50,150 nt of DNA from Sporosarcina sp. ACRSM (GTDB lineage: Bacteria > Bacillota > Bacilli > Bacillales_A > Planococcaceae), in the NCBI RefSeq assembly GCF_022346545.1, contig NZ_JAKRNU010000019.1:1-50150 (forward strand), in the 5' to 3' direction. Within the stretch, counting starts at the first letter, position 1; each line of letters starts with the position of its first letter. The position numbers and the translations under genes were made by a program. The notes under the pieces were generated by a model, which saw only the letters and a list, made by a program, of their open reading frames with translations, was not told the DNA's origin and ran no database searches. This document shows, piece after piece, positions 15,277-24,163 of this stretch.

Positions 15277-16863
15277 ATGAGCAGAAAAATTTGGGTGTTT
15301 GATACAACGTTACGAGATGGCGAGCAGGTACCAGGTGCGAAATTAAATCTTTATGAAAAAGTGGAGATTGCGCAGCAGCTGAAAAAATTAGGCGTCGATA
15401 TTATTGAAGCTGGATTCCCGGCTTCTTCTCAAGGCGATTTCGACGCGGTTCAGGCGGTTGCTCAAAAAGTAGGGAAGACAAGCGATATTATGATTACTGC
15501 ACTCGCGCGTGCTGTGCAGGCAGATATCGATTCCGTTTATCACGCAGTGAAAGACGCGGAAAACCCAATGATCCATATGGTGCTCGGCACTTCGGACATT
15601 CACGTGGAGAAAAAGTTTAGTAAATCCAAAGACCAAATCCTGCAAATTGGCGTAGATGCCGTGAAATATGCAAAAACTTTACTTCCCCAAGTGCAATATT
15701 CAACGGAAGATGCTTCTCGTTCGGAGTTCGAATACTTATGGAAAACGATTGAGGCAGTCATGAAGGCAGGAGCGACCATGATTAACGTACCGGACACGGT
15801 AGGCTATGCGGAACCTGAAGAATTCGGTGCGATGATCTATAAATTAAATGATCGGATGAAAAACTTAAATCCAGATGTGCTATTAAGTGTTCATTGCCAT
15901 AATGATTTAGGTATGGCAACGGCTAACACATTGGCAGCTATCAAAAATGGTGCCGATAAAGTGGAGTGTACAATCAACGGCATCGGGGAGCGTGCGGGCA
16001 ACGCAGCATTGGAAGAAGTGGTCATGGCGTTAAACACTCGGCGTACTATTTATAATGCTGAGACACGCATTATTACAAAGGAGATCATGAACACTTCTCG
16101 CCTCGTATCCAGCTTTATGGGACTTGACGTACAGGTGAATAAAGCCATTACGGGAGATAATGCGTTTGCCCATTCGTCCGGTATTCACCAAGATGGCTTA
16201 CTGAAATCAAGGGATGCTTATGAAATTGTCCATCCTGAAGACGTAGGACTTGATGATATGGAGCTTATCCTGACAGCACGTTCTGGTCGCCATGCCGTAA
16301 AAAATGCACTTGAAAAACTAGGGTTCACTCAACTGGGTACAGAGGAGTTTGAAGGGATTTTTGAAGGATTCCTGGCATTGGCCGATGCGAAAAAAGAAGT
16401 ATATGACCACGATCTATATGTCATCGTTGAAAGTTATTATGAAAAGCATGATAAAACGAATGTGACAAATTACAGCGACCATTTCTTTGAAGTTGAAGAT
16501 CTGCAGGTCATCAGCAACTCGAGCTTCCCTAGCGCAAGTGTCAAAATCCGTAAGGGAGGCGAGGTCTTCAAGTCAAGCGCTGTCGGTTCAGGACCGATTG
16601 ATGCCCTGTATTCCGCGATTGCAGAAATTACAACGATCAAAGTCAAATTGGTGGAATACGATATTAGCAGCGTATCAAGAGGGAAGGACGCACTGGGTAA
16701 AGTGAAAATCATCGTCGAGCATGATGGTGAAAAATATATCGCGAAAGCAGCAGATACGGATATCTTAAAAGCCAGCGCCTTCGCCTATATGAATGCCATC
16801 AATAGCATCGTGTCAGCAGGGTTAAGAAAAGTACCGGTGGAAGAGATGGCGATAACTAGGTAA
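15277..16863 (+). CDS. leuA: 2-isopropylmalate synthase
   Basis: The 528-residue protein has the HMGL-like TIM barrel with FDTTLRDGEQVPGAKL at its N-terminus, metal-binding SVHCHNDLGMATAN, GERAGNAALEEVVMAL, and the LeuA-specific NAFAHSSGIHQDGLLK. The C-terminal part (about 390-528) is the leucine-binding allosteric domain (SVKIRKGGEVFKSSAVGSGPIDALY). It joins acetyl-CoA to 2-oxoisovalerate in the first step of leucine synthesis. It is a single gene behind a T-box rather than part of an ilv-leu operon. The start has AAGGAG 11 bases upstream. Confidence 0.95.
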   Translation: MSRKIWVFDTTLRDGEQVPGAKLNLYEKVEIAQQLKKLGVDIIEAGFPASSQGDFDAVQAVAQKVGKTSDIMITALARAVQADIDSVYHAVKDAENPMIHMVLGTSDIHVEKKFSKSKDQILQIGVDAVKYAKTLLPQVQYSTEDASRSEFEYLWKTIEAVMKAGATMINVPDTVGYAEPEEFGAMIYKLNDRMKNLNPDVLLSVHCHNDLGMATANTLAAIKNGADKVECTINGIGERAGNAALEEVVMALNTRRTIYNAETRIITKEIMNTSRLVSSFMGLDVQVNKAITGDNAFAHSSGIHQDGLLKSRDAYEIVHPEDVGLDDMELILTARSGRHAVKNALEKLGFTQLGTEEFEGIFEGFLALADAKKEVYDHDLYVIVESYYEKHDKTNVTNYSDHFFEVEDLQVISNSSFPSASVKIRKGGEVFKSSAVGSGPIDALYSAIAEITTIKVKLVEYDISSVSRGKDALGKVKIIVEHDGEKYIAKAADTDILKASAFAYMNAINSIVSAGLRKVPVEEMAITR

Positions 16864-16874
16864 CACAAGTAAGA

Positions 16875-16908
16875 GGGGACTGTGACCATGCCACAGTCCT
16901 GATTTTTT
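16875..16908 (+). terminator. Terminator of leuA
   Basis: GGACTGTG (16877-16884) pairs with CACAGTCC (16892-16899) and is followed by GATTTTTTC. Confidence 0.8.
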
Positions 16909-16921
16909 CTTGCTCTTATTC

Positions 16922-17563
16922 TTACTTATTTACCGGTTTATATAAATCCTTTAATCGTATCTCTTCCGTACTATTTTTATATCGAATGTGTATTTTGTCT
17001 TCGTCTGTTAGTTTCTTTTCTTCACCGCCATACAGTAATAATGTGTTTTCATCTAAAAATGTAAATGTGACATGACTTCCATCTTTAAAAAGCCTGGCTG
17101 GTTCTGAAAAATCATTCCACTTTTCATAAATAATGATCTCATCGATATAATTCTGATTCCATTGTTCCATCGCTAAAAGATAACGGTTGTTATTTTTCGT
17201 TTGAAAGGACAGCGTAACCGTTGTACCTTGCTGTTGGATGGTTGTTTGTACATCTTTTTCATCTGCTATCCACATGGAGGTGAAGAGGAAGAAACAACCA
17301 ATGAAAATGGATAGTAGAAATCCTATAGTGATGAAAATCTTTTTCCTGTTCTTTGCTCGTACCTTTTTTAAAAAATCGATATTTCTTTTTTCGTTTTTTT
17401 GTTCATGCAGGCTATCTAACAACAAGTCTTCTTGCATGTCATGTAAATATTTTCGACAGCTCTCACATTGTTCTAGATGTTTTTCTATTTGTCTATTTGT
17501 TTCTTCGCTTGTTAAATTTTCTATATAACTCGGGACCAAATCTCTAAAAACGCTATGATTCAT
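16922..17563 (-). CDS. Anti-sigma factor with zinc-finger-like N-terminus
   Basis: The 213-residue protein begins MNHSVFRDLVPSYIENLTSE and has the anti-sigma zinc-finger pattern with HLEQCESCRKYL (H-x3-C-x2-C). One membrane segment follows at about 92-112 (FITIGFLLSIFIGCFFLF), and the rest is outside the membrane. The start at 17563 lies inside the sigma gene (11-base overlap) with AGGTGGGG upstream. Its position right after an ECF sigma gene is the usual arrangement: the protein holds the sigma factor at the membrane until a signal frees it. The signal is unknown. Confidence 0.88.
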   Translation of the reverse strand: MNHSVFRDLVPSYIENLTSEETNRQIEKHLEQCESCRKYLHDMQEDLLLDSLHEQKNEKRNIDFLKKVRAKNRKKIFITIGFLLSIFIGCFFLFTSMWIADEKDVQTTIQQQGTTVTLSFQTKNNNRYLLAMEQWNQNYIDEIIIYEKWNDFSEPARLFKDGSHVTFTFLDENTLLLYGGEEKKLTDEDKIHIRYKNSTEEIRLKDLYKPVNK

Positions 17564-18050
17564 AGTTTTCCCCACCTTTTCTGATTTCTTGTTTTGCACG
17601 ATAAAATGTGACTCTTGCCCAGTTTTCTGTCCCACCCAAAATTGTGCTAATCTCTTTAAAAGATAAATCTCCCAATAATCGTAGATAAAGTATTTCACGT
17701 TTTATCTCACTCAGTTGCTGCGCTTTTTTATAAAAATCCATTTTGTCTTCATTTCTAAAATAATTATCCTCTAAACTATAAAATAAAGGGGTTTCATCAT
17801 TTAGCGATTTCACCAATTGGCGCTTGTTTTTTTGACGATTTATTTCTTGTAACCAAACGTTTTTCGCAATTGAACATAACCAGGTTGAAAGTTTTGCATT
17901 TCCGTTCTTATGAAAGTTGTCAATGGACTTAATGGCTTGATAAAACGTCTCTTGCGTCAATTCTTCAGCAGACTGGCTATTCTTTGTTAAGGTTAATAAG
18001 TACCTGAAAACAAAGTCACCGTAGTCCTGATATATATTGTCCTTATTCAC
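17553..18050 (-). CDS. ECF-type RNA polymerase sigma factor
   Basis: The 165-residue protein has sigma region 2 (YGDFVFRYLLTLTKNSQSAEELTQETFYQAI, TWLCSIAKNVWLQEINR) and region 4 (LLGDLSFKEISTILGGTENWARVTFYRAKQEI). Length is typical of group IV sigma factors. It starts at a GTG behind GGGGAGG. The paired anti-sigma gene overlaps its 3' end. Upstream at 18129-18124 the reverse strand carries TGTAAC, like the AAC-containing -35 boxes of ECF promoters, so self-control is possible. I cannot place it in a named SigM/W/X/Y/V group. Confidence 0.9.
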   Translation of the reverse strand: MNKDNIYQDYGDFVFRYLLTLTKNSQSAEELTQETFYQAIKSIDNFHKNGNAKLSTWLCSIAKNVWLQEINRQKNKRQLVKSLNDETPLFYSLEDNYFRNEDKMDFYKKAQQLSEIKREILYLRLLGDLSFKEISTILGGTENWARVTFYRAKQEIRKGGENYES

Positions 18051-18202
18051 AATTTACCTCCCCTCTAACGAAAATCCTGTTGTGAAAAGCTAGTCATCTA
18101 TATATCCAGAAATGTGTGGATTCGTTACAAACATTTTTCAATTATTTTTGTGGCTCTATCTTTTACCTGAATGACGCGGTGAACATCGCATGTGAGCATA
18201 TA

Positions 18203-18245
18203 AAAAAGACCGAGTGCGTTAACACTCAGTCAATGTAGCTAGCAT
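18203..18245 (-). terminator. Terminator downstream of the MFS gene, GACCGRGTG type
   Basis: On the reverse strand GACTGAGTG-TTAACG-CACTCGGTC is followed by TTTTTT. It lies 56 bases after the MFS stop. Stem, loop and flank (ACATTGACT) resemble the hairpin at 13153-13181, so the two share an origin. Confidence 0.75.
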
Positions 18246-18286
18246 AACACTTGAAGAGGGACAGAGCCTAGCTTCCGTGCTAACCG

Positions 18287-19501
18287 TTAGACAGATTCAC
18301 TAAACCCAATTTCTTTCTTGTCATTATGTAACCTCCAATAAACTGGAATCGTCAGGATAATGATGACACCACTTAAAATATACAATGCAGAATAGCCCCA
18401 TTGTGCTGAAACAATTCCTAACATAAAAGCACCGGCTGCCATACCTGTATCGAAAAAGGTAAAGAAAGTCGAAGTTGCATGCCCACTACGATGGTTTTGT
18501 GCCGACTGAATCGCTAGTGCTTGGAAACAAGGAACAATGGAACCATAACCGATACCAATGAGGACCCCGGCGATTAATAACATTGAAACGGTATGCATCG
18601 TACTCAACAGGAATAATCCAACTGCAAAAAAGAGGAAAGAAGGGTAAATGACGGCGTGAGGCCCTTTAGTATCATATAATTGGCCAGTAAAAGGACGAAC
18701 GACCATCATTGCGACTGCAAAAGCAATAAAAAATAAACTTACATATTCAAATACCCCTCTTGTCTCCGCGTATACAGAAATAAAAGACATAATGCTCGCA
18801 TAGGCAAATGAGGTCAAACCGCCGACGATCGCAATCGGGATTGCTTTTTTCTCAAAGAAATCGTGCCATGAAAGACGATTACGTTTTTCAATTGAAAGCT
18901 GAGGACGATATTCAGAAACTTTCAACGTGAAGGCAAATAAATAGCCAATGATAACGGCTGTAGCTAAACCAATGATTAATGCTTTATACGAAAACAACTG
19001 TAGGGTGGTCAGTCCGATGAATGGACCAAATACAACTGCTAAATTCATAGACATCGCAAAATAGCCCAGTCCCGCGCCTTTGCGCCTTTCTGGAATAATA
19101 TCATTCACAATCGCAATTAACACTGTTGTGATAATACTAAACCAAATACCGTGAAATAATCGAAGCGCGAGGAGTAATGATAAAGAATCAATAAAAAAAT
19201 ATAAAATGGTTGATAGGCAAAAGAATAGCTCAGAAATGAGGAGTGTTTTTCGTTTTCCAAACGTTTCAATGATCTTGCCCGAAAAAGGTCTGACAATAAT
19301 GGCTGACAACATAAAAATGGTCATTGCAAGCCCTGCCTGTCCTTCCGTTCCGTTTAAATCATTCAGAATATAGACAGGTAAAATCGTTAATAAGGCATAA
19401 TAGACAATAAACAAAAAGAAGTTATTAATCAGTGCCACGAAAAATGGCCCTGTCCATATTTTCTCTTCACTATTTTTCATAAGTGTATTATTTCCTTTCA
19501 T
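18287..19501 (-). CDS. MFS efflux transporter, DHA-type
   Basis: The 404-residue protein has 12 predicted membrane segments. The first half has the MFS loop motif RPFSGKIIETFGKRKTLL between helices 2 and 3, and the second half has the matching RPFTGQLYDTKGPHAVIYPS. It is cotranscribed with, and overlaps by 4 bases, the TetR regulator, so it is probably a drug or metabolite exporter repressed by that protein. The ATG at 19501 overlaps the regulator stop; an in-frame ATG at 19480 has AAAGGA about 12 bases upstream and is an alternative. Confidence 0.9.
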   Translation of the reverse strand: MKGNNTLMKNSEEKIWTGPFFVALINNFFLFIVYYALLTILPVYILNDLNGTEGQAGLAMTIFMLSAIIVRPFSGKIIETFGKRKTLLISELFFCLSTILYFFIDSLSLLLALRLFHGIWFSIITTVLIAIVNDIIPERRKGAGLGYFAMSMNLAVVFGPFIGLTTLQLFSYKALIIGLATAVIIGYLFAFTLKVSEYRPQLSIEKRNRLSWHDFFEKKAIPIAIVGGLTSFAYASIMSFISVYAETRGVFEYVSLFFIAFAVAMMVVRPFTGQLYDTKGPHAVIYPSFLFFAVGLFLLSTMHTVSMLLIAGVLIGIGYGSIVPCFQALAIQSAQNHRSGHATSTFFTFFDTGMAAGAFMLGIVSAQWGYSALYILSGVIIILTIPVYWRLHNDKKEIGFSESV

Positions 19502-20046
19502 CTCATCACTTGTCTAACTAGCTTTTCGATATATGTTTGATCAGGAATACGGTTGCAAAGAATAAAATTGAAATAAATAGGTCCGTAAAGCATATCTAAA
19601 ACAACATCAAAATCGAGGTCATCCCGGATTTCCCCTTTATCAATCCCTGCTTGTAACATTTTCTTCGTTTCAGCTCTTCTTGGCGTTAGATAAGCAGTTA
19701 GAAATTCAGCAGCAATATCTTTTTCTTCTGTGATGACCGTCATCATAGAGCGACCAACGCCACTTTTTAAAACTTCCGTTAAGGTTAATAATTGTTGGAT
19801 AAAGTTTTCATCAATCGATTTCTTTGGATCAAATTCAAATAATGTTTCCGACTTTGCCATAAATGCATCAAAAACGATGTCTGATTTACGTTTCCACCAT
19901 CGGTAAAGAGTGGCTTTCCCAGCTCCCGAGCGCGCAGCAACGGCTTCAATTGTGAGTGTTGAAAAGTTGACTTCCTCAAGAATCTCTATTGTGGCATTGA
20001 CAATTTCCGTTCTATTTCGAGCTCCTCTCGCTTTTGGTTCTATCAT
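19498..20046 (-). CDS. TetR/AcrR-family repressor of the MFS gene
   Basis: The 182-residue protein has an N-terminal TetR helix-turn-helix (RTEIVNATIEILEEVNFSTLTIEAVAARSGAGKATLYRWWKRKSDIVFDAF, residues about 12-62) with the recognition helix GAGKATLYRWW. The C-terminal ligand domain resembles the TetR_C_11 group (PRRAETKKMLQAGIDKGEIRDDLDFDVVLDMLYGPIYFNFI). It heads the operon with the exporter. A perfect 20-bp palindrome 64 bases upstream of the start is its probable operator. Confidence 0.9.
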   Translation of the reverse strand: MIEPKARGARNRTEIVNATIEILEEVNFSTLTIEAVAARSGAGKATLYRWWKRKSDIVFDAFMAKSETLFEFDPKKSIDENFIQQLLTLTEVLKSGVGRSMMTVITEEKDIAAEFLTAYLTPRRAETKKMLQAGIDKGEIRDDLDFDVVLDMLYGPIYFNFILCNRIPDQTYIEKLVRQVMR

Positions 20047-20109
20047 CTAAATAACCCCTTTCTTAAAATGTTTTAGAAATGCCTTTTAGGTTTATTATAA
20101 ATCATAAAC

Positions 20110-20129
20110 GAAACGATACGTATCGTTTC
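20110..20129. promoter_or_regulatory. Perfect 20-bp palindrome, probable TetR operator
   Basis: GAAACGATACGTATCGTTTC reads the same on both strands over all 20 bases. It lies 64 bases upstream of the TetR start, where operators of self-repressing TetR genes usually lie. The rest of the gap to 20380 shows no further gene or clear structure apart from the leader of the next gene. Confidence 0.75.
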
Positions 20130-20380
20130 TCTTGAATTGAATTATACTTGTTAAATTGTTTTTAGACAAGCAATGATTTTCAGAGTACTTTCGAACTATC
20201 ATATATGTTCCAGCAAAGTTGTCTTACAAGGAGAGAGGAAACTATAAGCTCAATAGAGCGAAGATGGAGGATGAAGAGTGAGTGAAATCCCGAAGTGAGT
20301 GTTGTGTGTGACTGCATTAAAGAAATCCCAATATATGTCGATAGGAAGAAGTAAGAAGCTGGAAAGGACGGTGTTGGGAT

Positions 20381-21106
20381 ATGCAAGTGTTGAATGGATT
20401 AAAAGCAAGTCCGTTCATGAAAACGTATTCACCGCAAATCTTTCAGAAAGTGAATAATGAGAACGTAGAAAAGCCTGTCAAAAGGGATTCGATTATGATT
20501 AGCGATGAAGCACGAGCGCGGCTAGGGGATTGGCAAGAAAGGTCTGCTAATATGATTGAAAGCTTAATGGAAAAACGCCAAAAAGTTCAAGAGGCGAAAA
20601 GTAATTTAATTGAACGTACATTAGAGGCTGGGGAAGAACTTTCGACGATTAAAGAGCAACTGGGAGCATTCGATGAGCAAATTACGGAAATCGAAGAACA
20701 AATGGCAGCAATAGAGGCACAGAAACGGGAAAGAGAACAGCGTGAACAAGAAGAAAAGCAGCAAGCTGCTACCCAAACACAGGAAAAATCTGAAGGTATG
20801 CAATTGACATCTCTTCTTCAATCAGCCCAATCCCTTGAACAAGTCAGTGCGCTAAAACAGGTGAAAGTACCAATCGAAAATGCGCATCGTCGACTCAAAA
20901 CAGAAATGGCATATGACCAAGAACGCGGGACATTTGTAGAAAGTAAGGCTAAGAAAATTGACGAACTTGCCGGGCGTATGCGAAACATCGACAGCGAGAT
21001 GAACAATCAAATTAGAAAAGCGAAAGAATCTTCGAATGAAATAAATGGGAAAGTTTCTGTTGAGGGAGAGCAAGAAGAGTTAGGGAATGAATCCCTTGAG
21101 AACTAG
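20381..21106 (+). CDS. Coiled-coil protein of unknown function
   Basis: The 241-residue protein has no signal peptide or membrane segment. Residues 45-150 are a long charged coiled coil (EKRQKVQEAKSNLIERTLEAGEEL ... AIEAQKREREQREQEEKQQ), followed by a Gln/Ser-rich linker and a second helix near 185-225. The N-terminus contains VKRDSIMISDEARARL, a pattern also found at the start of small uncharacterised Bacillus proteins that carry a motif like that of flagellar anti-sigma FlgM (DSIMISDEA). I do not assign a function. The ribosome site is weak (GGACGGTG). Confidence 0.75.
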   Translation: MQVLNGLKASPFMKTYSPQIFQKVNNENVEKPVKRDSIMISDEARARLGDWQERSANMIESLMEKRQKVQEAKSNLIERTLEAGEELSTIKEQLGAFDEQITEIEEQMAAIEAQKREREQREQEEKQQAATQTQEKSEGMQLTSLLQSAQSLEQVSALKQVKVPIENAHRRLKTEMAYDQERGTFVESKAKKIDELAGRMRNIDSEMNNQIRKAKESSNEINGKVSVEGEQEELGNESLEN

Positions 21107-21117
21107 TTATTATAGTG

Positions 21118-21168
21118 AAAGGATAGAGTAGTAGGAATCCATCTACTTACTCTATCTCCATTCTTTTT
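21118..21168 (+). terminator. Terminator of the coiled-coil gene
   Basis: GATAGAGTA (21122-21130) pairs with TACTCTATC (21148-21156), and the stem is followed within 6 bases by a T-rich run TTCTTTTTT. Confidence 0.7.
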
Positions 21169-21230
21169 TATTACGCAGAGTAGCCAACCCGCTTATTTAG
21201 CTGATAACGACGCGTGGCTACTCTTCTCCT
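21165..21230. repeat. Dispersed hairpin related to the type I toxin 3' region
   Basis: GAGTAGCCA (21178-21186) pairs with TGGCTACTC (21215-21223). Read on the reverse strand, the loop and flank (ATCAGCTAAATAAGCGGG, then TTGGCTACTCTGCGTAATAA) match the hairpin after the deleted toxin at 13210-13262 (ATCGGCTAAGTAGGTGGGAT, then GGTTACTCTGTGTAATAA). This looks like the last remnant of a third copy. Confidence 0.55.
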
Positions 21231-21249
21231 TTTTATCTTCTTGAGGATA

Positions 21250-21846
21250 TCATAAGATTTCTTCGTTTAATATTTCTTCACCAGCAGACCCAAAACCGAT
21301 CCCAGAAAGTATAGAAGGAATCGCCAATCTGATAAACTCTTCCGGGTGCAACTCCTGACTATTTCTTCTCCATTCTACAGAAGCTCCGTAAATTCCCCAG
21401 CTTAATACAACAGCAGTAATTTTTAGCGCTTTATCTTCTTCGTTTTTATTTTGTTTTAACAACATTTTATAAAAAATGATTTCGAGCTGTTCCCGAATGA
21501 TACGGGCAATGGTATCTTCGTATCCTCTATGACAACGATTGGATAAGGACTTTTGAAAATTGGTGATTGCTTTGAAAATGTTAACCAACGCTTCTTCGTT
21601 TAGTTCGTTATTTTGATAATCCTCAAAATCCAAATTCACTAACAAGACTTCCGATAACACCTTTTCCAGTAAATCGTATATATCTTCAAAATGATAATAG
21701 AAAGTGGCGCGATTAATCATAGCATCCGTTGTAATATCCTTAACGGTAATCTCCTTGAATTCCTTTTTTTCGGAAAGTTCCATAAAAGAATCCATGATTA
21801 ACTTGCGCGTACGTTGAATGCGGGGATCCGTCTTTGGTTGAGTCAT
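21250..21846 (-). CDS. TetR/AcrR-family transcriptional regulator
   Basis: The 198-residue protein has a TetR helix-turn-helix (RTRKLIMDSFMELSEKKEFKEITVKDITTDAMINRATFYYHFEDIYDLLEKV). The recognition helix INRATFYYHF and the tail resemble the TetR_C_7/Dhak-S group of Firmicutes. It is transcribed away from the DsbA-family gene. An inverted repeat CAACAA-N10-TTGTTG at 21869-21890, just upstream of its start, could be its operator. Confidence 0.88.
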   Translation of the reverse strand: MTQPKTDPRIQRTRKLIMDSFMELSEKKEFKEITVKDITTDAMINRATFYYHFEDIYDLLEKVLSEVLLVNLDFEDYQNNELNEEALVNIFKAITNFQKSLSNRCHRGYEDTIARIIREQLEIIFYKMLLKQNKNEEDKALKITAVVLSWGIYGASVEWRRNSQELHPEEFIRLAIPSILSGIGFGSAGEEILNEEIL

Positions 21847-21868
21847 GGCAATCTCCCTCCTACTTTTT

Positions 21869-21890
21869 CAACAATTTCCTCAATTTGTTG
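21869..21890. promoter_or_regulatory. Inverted repeat upstream of the TetR gene, possible operator
   Basis: CAACAA and TTGTTG are separated by 10 bases, 22 bases upstream of the regulator start in the divergent region with the DsbA-family gene. Six-base arms are short and could be chance. Confidence 0.35.
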
Positions 21891-21997
21891 GATAAACGAC
21901 ATTTTCAATGAACTATTGGTGTGGATGCTTTTCATTATGTTATAAAATGCAATTATAAGCGAATAATTGACTTCCAAAAGAGATGGGGGAAAATAAA

Positions 21998-22927
21998 TTG
22001 AAAAACAATCTGAATATGATTTGTGATTTAGAAACGGGTATTTGCGGAGTGGCGGGAGAAGAGGAAATGGGGCTTATTGATTTTAATCAGCCGGAAAAAA
22101 AGGTCAATCTTTATTATGTGACGGATCCGATTTGTTCCCATTGCTGGGCCATTGAACCGACACTTCGCCGTTTTGTCGAGCAATATGGTCATTATTTTGA
22201 CTTTCATACGGTTATGGGCGGTTTGCTGGAAAAATGGCATGATGGGCCGATCGATCCTGCAAACGGCATTTATAAACCAGCTGATGTTGCGGGTCATTGG
22301 AGAGAAGTGGGAGAACATTCAAGAATGCCGATTGATGGCAGCTTAATGATTGATAATCCGGTTCAATCTTCTTTTCCGGCCTCTCGGGTATTTAAAGTCA
22401 TCCAAAAAAATCATGATGATGTAACAGCTTTTAACTATTTACGCCGTGCAAGAGAAGTACTTTTCGCATTCAATCAAAATATTTCAGATCCATCGGTGTT
22501 GATTGACATCGTCAATAAAATCGGTCTTGACGGAGAAGCCATTGTAAATGAAGCTGAACAGCCAATCGGACAACAATTATTGAATGAAGATTTTGTTTTG
22601 ACGAGAAACTTAGGTGCCAGAGGTTTCCCTACGATTATTATGATGAATGAAGAAAATAAAGGCGTGAAAATTGTTGGGGGACGTCCGTTTGAATATTATG
22701 TTGACGGATTAAAACAAGTGCTAAATATAGAAGAACTCCAACCAAAACAACAGCCATCGCTTTCCAGCTTGCTTGAAAAAGAAAAACTGCTATTTTCCAA
22801 AGAAATTGAAGTCATGTACGATGTGGAGCAATCAGACGTACACGCTTTTATTGAAAAAGAGCTTTCACCAGAGAATTATCAAGCGAAGGAAATTCTAGGG
22901 GAATACTATTTCACAACGACTAAATAA
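21998..22927 (+). CDS. DsbA-family thiol oxidoreductase, YjbH/SpxH-like layout
   Basis: The protein (309 residues from the TTG at 21998) has a thioredoxin-fold DsbA domain with the active-site motif VTDPICSHCWAIEPTLRRF (CSHC), the inserted helical part, and the cis-proline strand GARGFPTIIMM. Two more cysteines lie in the N-terminal CDLETGICG. No signal peptide is seen, so it is cytoplasmic. The layout resembles FrnE-like DsbA proteins and the Spx adaptor YjbH/SpxH (DPLCPECWALEP), with a C-terminal extension of about 90 residues. I prefer the TTG start because GGGGGA lies upstream of it; an in-frame ATG at 21983 is the alternative. It is divergent from a TetR regulator that may control it. 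Confidence 0.85.
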   Translation: MKNNLNMICDLETGICGVAGEEEMGLIDFNQPEKKVNLYYVTDPICSHCWAIEPTLRRFVEQYGHYFDFHTVMGGLLEKWHDGPIDPANGIYKPADVAGHWREVGEHSRMPIDGSLMIDNPVQSSFPASRVFKVIQKNHDDVTAFNYLRRAREVLFAFNQNISDPSVLIDIVNKIGLDGEAIVNEAEQPIGQQLLNEDFVLTRNLGARGFPTIIMMNEENKGVKIVGGRPFEYYVDGLKQVLNIEELQPKQQPSLSSLLEKEKLLFSKEIEVMYDVEQSDVHAFIEKELSPENYQAKEILGEYYFTTTK

Positions 22928-22984
22928 AAAAGGTACAAGGCACTCGCACAGTTCTGAACTGTCCGAGTGCCTTGTACTTTTTTA
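22926..22984 (+). terminator. Strong long-stem terminator
   Basis: A stem of about 16 pairs (GTACAAGGCACTCG with CGAGTGCCTTGTAC, extended by A/T pairs) around an inner ACAGTTC/GAACTGT helix is followed by TTTTTT. Confidence 0.9.
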
Positions 22985-23089
22985 TTCCCTAAAGTTGCAT
23001 ATTGGCTTTATTTTTTTGATGCTTATTTCGCTGTGTGTATACTTGTTTACGTTTTTTCTTCTAATACGGATCATCTTGCATCTAGTCTG

Positions 23090-23108
23090 TGACTAGATTC
23101 TCCTTCTT
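23090..23108. other. Small perfect hairpin in the urea transporter leader
   Basis: ATCTAGTC-TGT-GACTAGAT, eight perfect pairs, lies about 95 bases upstream of the urea transporter start. There is no adjacent T run of terminator quality. Its role is unknown. Confidence 0.35.
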
Positions 23109-23201
23109 ATTTCAGTTAATATTGATTTATAGGAATAGTCATTCATGGATGTCACTTGCCATTCAATCTACTGCGAAACGATATGACGATCGGAGGAGCA
23201 T

Positions 23202-24134
23202 ATGTTGAAAAAGAATTCATTCGTCAATCGGTTTCATTTTATAACAGTATCATTAAAAGGGATTTCACAAGCCATTTTGATAGAAAATGCCGTTACCGGG
23301 GCTATCATTCTACTCGCCATTATGCTATCTTCCTTTTCTTTAGGCGTCATTGCTCTGCTGTCAGCGATGATTGGTACATTGCTAGGCAAATTAGGCGGGG
23401 CTGATGAAGAGCTTGTCGATCAAGGGCTATTTGGTTTTAATTCTGTGCTTACAGGTATGGCCCTTTACTTGTTTCTAACGGGTCCCTACCATTGGATCCT
23501 CAGTCTGATCGGCGCCTTTCTTGCTGCCATTGTGACTGCCGCATTGATGCATGTGATGAAAAATACGGGTATACCGGTTCTAACATTCCCTTTTGTTGGA
23601 TTAACTTTGTTTACTTTGCTCGTTTCTTATCGGTTAAGTGCAGTACATACGAGTAATGCACTCGTTCCTCAAAGCTTATGGCAATGGAAATTGGATATTA
23701 CAGGGCCGTTTAATTTGAAAGAAGGCATCTTTACCGGAATTGGACAAGTATTTTTCCTTGATTATACAATATCCGGGATTTTACTTTTTGTTGCCGTTTT
23801 TTGGGCTGGTTGGCGACTTGGTCTTTATGCTTTTTTAGGGAATGCAGCAGCCTTATTAACAGCATTGATACTAGGAGCAGAACGTTCATTAATATTTGTA
23901 GGCTTGTACGGCTACAATGGTATTTTAACTGCTATGGCAGTGGCAGTCGTATTTAATACGAGCAAAAGGCGACTTTCTTATGTTTCGGGAATACTTGCTG
24001 CGTGTTTGACCGTTCCAATCGCAGCGAGTCTTCATACATGGCTTCTACCTTTTGGTCTTCCTCCATTAACACTGCCCTTTGTATTAAGCACATGGATATT
24101 TCTTAGCGCAAGGAAAGTACTGCCTAAGTTGTAA
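23202..24134 (+). CDS. Urea transporter (UT family)
   Basis: The 310-residue protein has about ten membrane segments in two homologous halves. The UT signatures are the two copies of the pore motif: GLFGFNSVLTGMALYLFL in the first half and GLYGYNGILTAMAVAVVF in the second. LTFPFVGLTLFTLL and LPPLTLPFVLSTWIF are the paired channel-lining repeats. The family conducts urea across the membrane. A good site (GGAGGAG) precedes the start. No urease gene is in the window. Confidence 0.92.
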   Translation: MLKKNSFVNRFHFITVSLKGISQAILIENAVTGAIILLAIMLSSFSLGVIALLSAMIGTLLGKLGGADEELVDQGLFGFNSVLTGMALYLFLTGPYHWILSLIGAFLAAIVTAALMHVMKNTGIPVLTFPFVGLTLFTLLVSYRLSAVHTSNALVPQSLWQWKLDITGPFNLKEGIFTGIGQVFFLDYTISGILLFVAVFWAGWRLGLYAFLGNAAALLTALILGAERSLIFVGLYGYNGILTAMAVAVVFNTSKRRLSYVSGILAACLTVPIAASLHTWLLPFGLPPLTLPFVLSTWIFLSARKVLPKL

Positions 24135-24163
24135 TTCGACTCATTAAAATACTTTTTCATTTG

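Noticed and set aside
20180..20386. Reverse frame upstream of the coiled-coil gene
   Set aside because: No ribosome site, low-complexity composition, and it overlaps the leader and start of a well-supported forward gene.
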